Made by a program: the position numbers and the translations under genes. A stretch of 64,000 nucleotides of DNA from Westerdykella aurantiaca (Eukaryota > Ascomycota > Dothideomycetes > Pleosporales > Sporormiaceae). Of this stretch, positions 46,159 to 54,726 are shown piece by piece (positions within the stretch are counted from its first letter, which is position 1; every line of letters starts with the position of its first letter). The notes beneath the pieces were generated by a model. It was not told the DNA's origin, made no database searches, and saw only the letters and a program-made list of their open reading frames with translations. Location: the NCBI GenBank assembly GCA_030412805.1, contig JASJFJ010000003.1:3224001-3288000 (forward strand), written 5' to 3'.

Positions 46159-47025
46159 ATGAGTAACAAGCCATCATGGTTCCTTGCACCGCGGGCTTCC
46201 CACCCAGATGGCCCGATAAAGCTGGGCAGCATCATCGTCTCTCCAACAAGGCCTGAAGAACCTCTTTACGATTCCTCTCACCTGCTGTCAACGGCAGACA
46301 ACCTCACCCTGTGGGCAGAGAAAGACTTTACGTTCGACAATTCCAAAGAGAAAGGAGGCAGTGTCGGGATATGGGCGTCTTTCCTCGAACTCATCCTCGG
46401 CATAGGGGGGGATGTGGACGTCGGTGGTGCAAACGGCGACGGCTACAAGCTGACAGCAGAAAGAATGGTCTCGAAACAGTTCTTACCCTCCTTGAAGTAC
46501 CTGCAAAAATGTATTGAGCAAGATGAGGTCCGGGACTACATCGCTGAAAGCAGGTTCCGGAGCAAGGTCTATCTGATCGTCGGTGTCATGATTGCCTGCG
46601 AAGCCTCGAGTTATATCAAATACATGAAAGAACACAACATGGCACTGACTCTGGGTGTCGACGGCACTGCCCTCGGGGTCCCTATAAGCGCCGGCCCAAA
46701 AGTAGAGGCCAAAAGCAAACGCGAGCTAGCTATTGGGTCGAAAGCATCCGATGATTTCGTCTTTGCGTATCGTGTCAGAGAAATCAAGATCAAGAACTCG
46801 GGAAAGATTATCCAACGAGTAATCAGAAAAGGCGCACTATTCGAGGGAGACGATTCGCCAGAAGACTACGAGCAATACCTGAAAGAAGAGGAGCAACAGG
46901 CGGTGGCCGAGGTGGTTGGGCTCTCCGGGGAGGACATCATGGGTGCGGATTTTGATTACGAAGTGAAGGAGACTGTTGATGAAGCTACCGGAGAGCATGT
47001 TCTGTGCTATGCACCCGAAGAATGA
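46159..47025 (+). CDS. Gasdermin-like pore-forming protein (fungal RCD-1/HET-Q1 type, inferred)
   Basis: Single-exon ORF of 288 aa starting MSNKPSWFLA. It has no signal peptide or classical membrane helix. The N-terminal block PDGPIKLGSIIVSPTRPEEPL (16-36), the central KVYLIVGVMIACEAS (136-150) and GVDGTALGVPISAGPKVE with SDDFVFAYRVREI (166-209) are the pattern I associate with fungal gasdermin-like proteins; this rests on remembered family features, not a search. From about residue 227 to the end the tail is strongly acidic (about 60 residues). In HET-Q1 a short C-terminal segment is cut off by a neighbouring subtilisin-like protease, releasing a pore-forming, cell-killing form. Here a TPR-subtilase lies 2.3 kb away. 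Inference: a proteolytically activated membrane-permeabilising protein. Alternative: another uncharacterised fungal family. Confidence 0.52.
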   Translation: MSNKPSWFLAPRASHPDGPIKLGSIIVSPTRPEEPLYDSSHLLSTADNLTLWAEKDFTFDNSKEKGGSVGIWASFLELILGIGGDVDVGGANGDGYKLTAERMVSKQFLPSLKYLQKCIEQDEVRDYIAESRFRSKVYLIVGVMIACEASSYIKYMKEHNMALTLGVDGTALGVPISAGPKVEAKSKRELAIGSKASDDFVFAYRVREIKIKNSGKIIQRVIRKGALFEGDDSPEDYEQYLKEEEQQAVAEVVGLSGEDIMGADFDYEVKETVDEATGEHVLCYAPEE

Positions 47026-47254
47026 GCGTTACGAAGGATTCCTCGGTTGGTGCATTGTTTGTTGTGCTTCAAGAGGATGAGCAATTCTCCCATGCGGAAG
47101 ACAGCGAATGTGCAGTTGCCGATATGTGCGGCTCGCAGGATCTCCATGAAATCAGTTCCATATCGCCCTTCCTTTCTATCTTACATGCTTCTTTCCATGT
47201 TTGAAGACACGAATCTGCCGTGGAAGAAATGGGGTATCTATGTATGTACAATGC

Positions 47255-49148
47255 TCAACTCTGGGTATCCTCCCTCATCTCAGTCCAGCCCTCTTCCTTC
47301 CATGCACCACTCCTCCCCCCTTCCTTACTCACAACCCGAACATCATGCACTCTCATCCCCTTATCCACAGCCTTACACATGTCCACGACGGTAAGCGCAG
47401 CACCCATAACCGCAGTGAGCGCTTCCATTTCCACACCAGTGGGACCGATGCACTCCACTTTTGCCTGAACCTCAACGCCTCCATGCTTTGCTTCGGATGC
47501 GGAAGAATCGGGTTTAGCATCACGGAGCTTCAGAATGACGCCCACATGAGAGAGCATGATGGGATGGCACAGCGGGATGAGGGTGGGACACTGCTTCGCG
47601 GCCATGATACCGGCGATACGTGCAACCGAGAGAACGTCTCCCTTCTTGATGCTATTGCTGCGGATCAAAGACAGGGGAGTCGGGTTAGAAAAATAGACGG
47701 TACCGACAGCGATAGCCGCCCGCACGGTGTCTGGTTTCGACGACACCGAGACCATGTGAGCAGAACCCGACGCAGTGAGATGGGGTAGAATGCCTGACGA
47801 CCGGGCTGAAGTTCCAACTGCGGCTCCCTCGTGCTGGCCCTTTGGTGGACTTTCCGAGTCAGTAGGCTGTGGTTGGATAGGGGTTGGTGTACTGGATGTA
47901 GAGTAGAGCCTTGGCGTGGAGCTCGTTTTGACCATATTGCTCGCCTCCGCAGAGATGCCCGCACTCGCAGGGCTTGACCCCCCATACTGTGAACCGATAG
48001 AAGCTCTGTCGGAGGAAACTCCTCTAACCCTTGATGATGTCGACTCTGGACGGCCTTCATCCCTTAGCCGCTGCGGTTCTCCATCTTGGAGGCCCCGCAA
48101 ATCTGTCATACGGTGAGTTGTGAGTTTGCGCTGAAAGACATGTTCAAATCGTTTCGCCATCCTCCCCGCAGCCTGGGGATCAAGCTCATGGTCCAGAATC
48201 ATCTCGTCGATCACCCTGCCAAGCTGGCTCTTCACGTCAACATCGACAGGTTCAAAACGATTCTGCCACTTTCGACCCAGGATCTTAAGCCACATTTGCA
48301 GCACACTGCGCCTTGGGGATTTCCATACGGAATATGGCAACGTGTCGATCATGGGATACGAGACCTTGAGTCTCTGCTGCAAGTTGTATACTTGGGACTG
48401 AAGCGAGTCTACGGAAGCATCGAAGTCTAGGCTGACTTCATCATCAAGGATATGCACACCCTCCGCGGGTATTTGCGAATGAAGATCTTCTCGCGTTAGA
48501 GGCTGGGGCATAGGTCGGTCTTCCGGCACGGGTACATCGTCTTTGTTTAGCACATGAAGGCTTCGTTCTGGCCATTCTGTCCTTTTTGTCGGCGAAGCAC
48601 GTTTCGTCTCGATCGCGCCCTCCAGTCCGGGCCCATTTTGCCGCTCCCCGTTCGGCTTCCCGAGTCCGTCATTGGATGTCCTAGCAGGGTCCTGCCGGGT
48701 CAATTGTGGCTTTAATTCTCCGAGAGCCCCGGATGCCTGGAGTGCGTCGATTTGCTCCATCTTCTCAGCTATCGCCTTCTCCAGTTTTGCCTTCGCCTGT
48801 ACAAGGGCTTCCAATTTCGACTCTCTTCGAAAGTTGATTTCTTTTGGCTTCCACTCGGGGGCAGAAATCTTACGGATCCGAACCCCACCTTCTTGGGCGC
48901 TTACATCGATTGACTTAGGTATCCGCTTGTGAGCTCCACGGGAATACCCGTGCCTTGTTGTGCTTGAAAAGGGACGAACATGGTAGTGATTGGGATGATA
49001 TCGCGGTTGTATGATAAATGGCAGCTGTGAGGCATAGAGCGTGCAGATAGAGGAGGCAGGTGAAGTATTCCGAGCTGACGAAATCCGGGCCGCTGCATGG
49101 GGCGAAGGTTTGATGGGAGAGTTATTTCCTGCTGGCAGGTCTGGATAC
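47255..49148 (-). CDS. cnxC: Molybdopterin precursor synthase MoaC-type protein (MOCS1B/CnxC)
   Basis: The minus-strand ORF is open from 49237 and ends at 47255. The C-terminal 160 residues are MoaC: GSAHMVSVSSKPDT, AVARIAGIMAAKQ-like SVARIAGIMAAKQ, LCHPIMLSHV, ECIGPTGVEMEALTAV and TVVDMCKAVDKGM with the catalytic Lys. MoaC converts the MoaA product to cyclic pyranopterin monophosphate in the mitochondrial first step of molybdenum cofactor synthesis. The first 100 residues resemble a mitochondrial targeting region (VRPFSSTTRHGYSR). The middle (about 120-480) is a charged, Ser/Pro-rich region of unknown role. As an independent gene it would start at an ATG between 49237 and 49160. Alternatively it is the third exon of a MoaA-MoaC fusion joined at 49148 (intron 49149-49343). 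Confidence 0.85.
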
Positions 49149-49343
49149 CTGTCAGCTTCCATACACAATGAGATATTCCGTGGATACATCAAATGGATTG
49201 TATGATGGTTATGAGGATGGTGATTGGTGCATAGCATAAGGTATATAAGAAAAACAAAATGTCCTTGATTTGGTATCGTGCAAACGTCGTATACACATGC
49301 AGGTCGCGAAAACAGAAGAAAATGAAAGAAACATTTGCTTCAC
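49149..49343 (-). other. Candidate optional intron between MoaA and MoaC
   Basis: 195 bp with donor GTGAAG at 49343 and acceptor CTGACAG ending at 49149. Removal joins the penultimate Gly of MoaA in phase 2 to the MoaC reading frame (G-YPDLPAG). The three segments then total 3228 bases, exactly 1076 codons. Retention reads GGG-TGA and ends MoaA at Gly-Gly. Confidence 0.55.
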
Positions 49344-50729
49344 CCACCAATCAAGATCATCGGCCTGTTTTCCATCTTCTCCAGGTCTCCCATATCGGCG
49401 TGCTTCTCAGCCTTCCGCTTGACTGCTGCGCCTATGACGCCGAGGAGCTCTCGCTCTCGCCGTCCCCACCCGAGGATAGTCTCTTCACTTAGTTTCCCAT
49501 TGAATCGATCAAGCTCGGTTTGTCTTATCCGTTGGAACGCTTCCTCGTCGATCGGTAAACCTCCATTGTCTTCTCGTAGCAAATCGCGCAACGATACTTC
49601 AGCGTTGCCGTGCAGACACACTTTCAAGTTGCCATCGCTCGTGATACGCAGTCGATTACAGGTCCCGCAAAAGTCGTTCGTCATACTGGTGATGAAACCA
49701 ACTTTGCCTACAAAACCAGGCACCTCGAACGTCTTGCTTGTGTCGTTCTTGTGTCCCGGTAGTCGTCTCAGATCAGGATACTTGGTTCGGATGATCTGGA
49801 GCATCTCTTGAAATCCAATCATCTTGCCTTCGCTCCACTTATTGCCTCCAAAGGGCATATATTCAATGAAGCGTACCTCGATGTCTTTCTCTCGGCCCAT
49901 CTCGACAAACGGGATGATGTCACGCTCGTTCAAGCCACGCATGACGACGCAGTTGATCTTCAGCTTCACGTTGGCACCATGGCGGTTCAACTCGAGTATG
50001 CGGTCGATGCACTTCATAACCGCATCGAAGCCGTTGCGCCTGGTCATGATTTGGAATTGGAACGGGTCCAGGGTATCCAAGCTGAGATTGACACCGGTCA
50101 AGCCAGCCTCCACCATACTGTCCAGCTTCCTATGCAAGGATATCCCGTTTGTCGTTATGGCCAACTCTCGTAGACCGCGGGAGCGGAGGCTTCCAATCGA
50201 TTGCATCAAGGGGACGATATCACGGCGGACTGTAGGTTCGCCTCCGGTGAGACGAATTTTCGTGACGCCCTGGGACACGAATAGGGAGGAAAGATAGAAT
50301 ATCTCGGGGCTCGTCAGGAGATGAGACGGTGGTGATAATGGTACACCTTCTATTATGTTGTTAGTTCGGTATGGGGGGCTCCTAGATTCCTGTGTGCGCA
50401 CCTTCAGGCATGCAATACAAACACCGCAGATTACAGCGCTCTGTGACGCTGATGCGCAAGTAATCATGCTGTCTGTTGAAGGAGTCCGTCAGGAACTCGG
50501 AAAATGGCTTTGCGGTTTTGATAGCTTGCCGCCGGTCCTGCAAGCTCTTCGCTGCTGTCGGCCTGGGCAACTCCTGCGGGACATCGTGTCTGGCGGCTGT
50601 TGACTCAGAAAGTTGTGCCGTCGTCATAGGTCTTATCGAACCCCCAAGGCTCTTGCCACAGCTCCCAGCCCATCGCGAGGCATGGCGCGCCGCGGTCGTG
50701 GGCGACCGCAGTAAAACCATCGGGGCCAT
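49340..50729 (-). CDS. cnxA: GTP 3',8-cyclase MoaA (MOCS1A/CnxA)
   Basis: Two exons: 50402-50729 and 49340-50349, with a 52-bp intron that restores CMPEEGVPLSP. The product is 445 aa when it ends at the stop at 49340. The start MAPMVLLRSPTTAARHASRW looks like a mitochondrial targeting sequence. The radical-SAM cluster is Cys99, Cys103 and Cys106 (CNLRCLYC). The second 4Fe-4S site is FCGTCNRLR...KVCL. TGGEPTVR and NLSLDTL bind SAM/GTP. The protein ends ILIGG, and the C-terminal Gly-Gly is required for MoaA/MOCS1A activity. It starts molybdenum cofactor synthesis by rearranging GTP, for nitrate reductase, xanthine dehydrogenase and sulfite oxidase. A donor site overlaps the last codon and stop, so splicing would instead fuse it to MoaC (total 1075 aa). 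Confidence 0.93.
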
Positions 50730-51881
50730 TATGAGTGAAGAAGACGTCTCCCCACATCGGTGCGAGAAGACATGGCAAATGTATACACTGGGAGAGCGGG
50801 GCAAAAGAAGGGCGCGGGAGGAGCAGCCGTGTTGCAACCCTGCAAGCTTAGGAAGCGCGGAGATGGATGAGGTCGTTTTTACGTGGGAACGATGCGCTTT
50901 GGACCTGGAGCCGATTGGCTGCTTCAGGACTTTAGTAAGCCGCGACTAACCGCTAACCGTCTAGTGGGGGCGGGGCGCGAGTTGGGACAACTGGAACCGC
51001 ATTGCTGAGAATGTCAGGACAGGCTTTGTGATGGTGACTAAAAGCTCCTGTATACGGACTCCCTTCTGATTTGCTTGAGGCATACCCACACCCACAGGTG
51101 CAGGGACGTCATTCCTATGAGATGTACCCGTACTCTATCTACTATGCAGAGGAAAGGAGAGAGGCTTGCCAGCTAATTACGTAGTAGCTTCTAAACTCTA
51201 CTATCTTTTAGACTACTGGAGGTTCACCACGTATGATTGATCTTACAGAGAGACGATCCGTCTGGCTGTTCGTGAACGACCACTAGCATCTGAGCGTTTA
51301 GAGCCTTGTCACGTGCTCGACCATTCACCTCCTTGGCACGGTGTTGGAACTTGCCCAACCGCGAAAGCGAAACGCCCCAGTTGGACGGTTTAATGGCATG
51401 ATGCTCTTCGTATATGCATTAGAGTGCGATCCCGATGTCTTTTACGTTCACTGCTTCGTCGACGCAGAACCACAATGTCACTGCATCCCCAGTCGGCGAC
51501 AAACCCGGTGAAAGACGGCAACGTTTGTTTACAACACGTGAGATCTTCAAACTTCGCCTCTACTCCACATCACGCCAGCATAACTACAATAATCTCCGAA
51601 CACGGCAATACTGCCGCTCGTCATGGACTTCAATCGCCTCGCGGTGGGACTGACCACTCCGTGCCATAACCCAATGGCCATGGGTCAGATCGTTCAGAAT
51701 CGAGGATATCACATAAACACAGATACACGGAGCAGACTCGTGTCGCCCTGTCCGGCCATGTTGTGGAATACGGTGAGTCATTGGCCACGACGTCCCCGTC
51801 CACTATTCTCGTCCAAATCCTAACGAGTCTACCCCACAGTCACCAACAAAACAAGGACCAACTTGCCTGGATAACTCCCCT

Positions 51882-52658
51882 ATGGACTCTGATCTCGCCG
51901 TCTCAAGTCCTCCCTCGCCAACGCCGACTACCGTTAGGCGAAATACAACACCTATATCCCAGCGCCGCCGGAACTCGCACGGTCTATTCGACTTCAAAAC
52001 CAGCCCCCAAAAGCCGTCCCACCCAGACGAGGTGAAGCGAGAACACCGTCGCACACAATCCTTCAAGCTTCCTATCCTCGTCAGCCTGGCTTCAGCCACT
52101 CATAGAGCGTCACACCTCGGCACACCTTTTGAGGAAAAGCCGGCATCCCGGCAGCTAGCACTACGTGAAAGTGCGGAACAGCAACTTGAGTACTTGCACC
52201 GCAATACCTTCATCGGGACGGCATCATTGGACGACTTTCTGAACGTACTGGAAATCGATGCAAGTGGCAGAACTACAACAGATGCGCATGTCATCGAGGC
52301 ATTCTCCATCTTGGCACGGAAGGAGCAGATATATATGCGACAGCGAAGTCACAGCAGCGAAGGTTGGGATCTCATTCGCCCTGTGGAACCCAGGGCGCCG
52401 AATGCTGACTGTCTCTCGCAAGCACGTGTGAAGCTGGGATCGGTATCTTTGTCCGAGTTCCTGGATTGCATAAGATTGGAAGCAACGGAAGGACGAGTTC
52501 CGCTTGTGACGATTGTTCGTGCGTTCGAGATGGCAAGTCGAGTCGATATCGAAAGGGACAAGATGCTGGGATCAGCTTCCAAAGCAAAGGCTTTGAGGCG
52601 ATGGATTGTGGAAGAAAGCGCAGACGAACTGCAGGATGTCGCTGTGTATGAGAGCTAA
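51882..52658 (+). CDS. Hypothetical protein, 258 aa
   Basis: Single-exon ORF from an ATG at 51882. Residues 1-70 are Ser/Thr/Pro/Arg-rich and likely disordered. From about 90 on it is alpha-helical, with two related-looking helical segments: TASLDDFLNVLEIDASG and VSLSEFLDCIRLEATEG. Both have the pattern [ST]-[AV]-S-L-x-[DE]-F-L, which suggests an internal duplication. No named domain, signal peptide or membrane segment is seen. Confidence 0.62.
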   Translation: MDSDLAVSSPPSPTPTTVRRNTTPISQRRRNSHGLFDFKTSPQKPSHPDEVKREHRRTQSFKLPILVSLASATHRASHLGTPFEEKPASRQLALRESAEQQLEYLHRNTFIGTASLDDFLNVLEIDASGRTTTDAHVIEAFSILARKEQIYMRQRSHSSEGWDLIRPVEPRAPNADCLSQARVKLGSVSLSEFLDCIRLEATEGRVPLVTIVRAFEMASRVDIERDKMLGSASKAKALRRWIVEESADELQDVAVYES

Positions 52659-53102
52659 AGGGTGATCGACTGATGGCAAGGTACCCGGTAGTTTCGAATT
52701 TGAGGGCCACGAAAGTCAAAACCTAGCTTAATATCAACAAGAGCAGCCTGATATTGCTGGAAGCCCAGCTGGCCCGTTCCAAAGCAGTGTAATTTATGAT
52801 AGCCACTTCTGAACAAGAGCTGGAGAAGCAAATAAATCAATTATAGACAAGGTAAACATTGATGAGATCAAGCTTGAGAGCCCGGAAGATAGCATTGAAA
52901 GGAGTTTCGAACGCACCGCATTTGCAGGTTTGTCCATGCACAGTAGGCGAGAGGACATATCTCCCCAGCTGATGTGACACATGGTGCTATGCGATGGGAG
53001 TTCTGTTCGTGCGTAGTTGGAAGATGGGCGAAGGGCCTCTACTAAGTGCGCTTACATGTAAGAGTCATGGGGTTACCGACACTCCCAACGTTCCTGATGA
53101 GT

Positions 53103-54053
53103 CTAGAGCTCGCTGCCAGAGCTGCTGTATCCAGCGGGCTCGGGGTTCGGAGGTGAAGGTGCTGGAGACGGGTAAGGCTGCAAGATCGTTGGAATCGTCA
53201 ATATCGGATCTGGAAGGCATAGATTTGGCGAGGATAGAGAAAACGTTGTGCATACTGCAGGAGCAGACAGGGGTGGCCTTGGAAGGATCTCGCTGAAGCT
53301 CGAGCTCATGGCTGGTGGTGGAATGGTCCAGGTTTGAAGTTGGCAGTTTCTAGTCTTTTCCTCCAGCTGCTTTATGCGTTCCATGTGGGCCGTTTCCCAC
53401 ACTTGCAACTGGTGGATCGAATTCTGGAGACCTTGAACCTGGTCGGCAGTTGTTTCGAGTCGTGTAACCTTCTCGCGAAGGGACGCTGCTTCGTTCTCCA
53501 ATTCTGTGAAGACTTTTTGGAACTGAGCTTCTTTTCTGCGGCAGGCCTCCAATTCCGCGCGATGTGAACCCGACTCAAACTGGGAATCCTGCGCGATATC
53601 TTTGAGGTCCTTGTGATGTTCCTCGTAGGCCGTCAGGACACTCTCCAGGTTGTTGACAGTCTCCTGTAACCGTTTTTCTCTCTGCTGTGACGCCTCGAGC
53701 TTCGTCTGGAGTTTAACTATAGTCCTGTCACTCTGCTCCGAGCGAAGTAAAGGCACGCTTCGAGGTATAGGACGCTGTGGGTCGGTAGGGACGTGATCTA
53801 AAGGTTCACCTCGTGGCTCGCTGGTCATATATTTCTGCGTGTTATGGGTTCCGTCACCTGTGAACCACACGTACATGATCCTTAGAACTAGTAAGACCTC
53901 GCACATCCGTAGTCCCAACAAAAAGAAATTGCTGGCAAGAATGCCGTCAGTGAGCAGCTGGGCAGAACGTATACTTGACAGAGAAATGCGGGTAGCCTCA
54001 TCGATCGTCCGTTGGACAGCATTTGGGGCTCCCATATTAGGGAAAGAACACAT
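53103..54053 (-). CDS. Coiled-coil protein with one putative membrane segment
   Basis: The frame is open to 54113, but the first ATG is at 54053 (MCSFPNMG), giving 316 aa. A hydrophobic stretch at about 35-63 (FFLLGLRMCEVLLVLRIMYVWF) could anchor it in a membrane. Residues about 105-235 form a coiled coil (KLQTKLEASQQREKRLQETVNNLE, LENEAASLREKVTRLE). The C-terminus is Pro/Ser-rich and disordered. No known family is recognised. Because its N-terminal part is atypical, a different first exon cannot be excluded. Confidence 0.55.
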   Translation of the reverse strand: MCSFPNMGAPNAVQRTIDEATRISLSSIRSAQLLTDGILASNFFLLGLRMCEVLLVLRIMYVWFTGDGTHNTQKYMTSEPRGEPLDHVPTDPQRPIPRSVPLLRSEQSDRTIVKLQTKLEASQQREKRLQETVNNLESVLTAYEEHHKDLKDIAQDSQFESGSHRAELEACRRKEAQFQKVFTELENEAASLREKVTRLETTADQVQGLQNSIHQLQVWETAHMERIKQLEEKTRNCQLQTWTIPPPAMSSSFSEILPRPPLSAPAVCTTFSLSSPNLCLPDPILTIPTILQPYPSPAPSPPNPEPAGYSSSGSEL

Positions 54054-54726
54054 TCCTGATGCATGGTTATCTATTTTGTTCGCGAGCAACCGTTGAGAAC
54101 CGAGTACTGTCACGGATCGGATGGAAATAGCAGGTGAGATGGATATAGAGAATGGATGAGAACTTGGGTAGGGGATGTGGAATACATAGATAGCTGTCCG
54201 GGCGTCATAGTGCTACACTTCGGCTTTATTGTTTCACGCGTGAGATGGTGAGTATTCCTTTGAGGGGGTGGCATTGTATTCTCTTTGATAAGAATGAACA
54301 AGCATAGCTGGCGCCGGACAAAGGAGGCCCTGACGGCGCTGGAATGGAGAGAACCTCGGGAGGAGACTTGCCAAGACTGACGCCAGACGAAACGGGCACA
54401 GTGGATCAGAGGGAGTGGCACATGTCCATGTCCAGTAGGCACGGAGAAATGTAGTTCCGTGCCGGTCATTCCGCCGGTGCATGCCATCACCCGCCAACCT
54501 CTGGCGGCTGGGTCGGAGACAGCTCGCAACACTCCTCTCCTCGAATGACCGGCCCACCGCTCACCCCCTCCTTCATCTGCCTCTGTTGTGGAATCTCAGT
54601 CCTTTCCTCTGAATACTGCGCGATTTACTCCCATTTCAACTAACGGGTTCTTCTCCCTGTCTACCGCTGTCACGACCACCGCTCCCCGGTAAACTTGCTG
54701 TCTGCTGTCTGTAGCGCTCGTTCATC

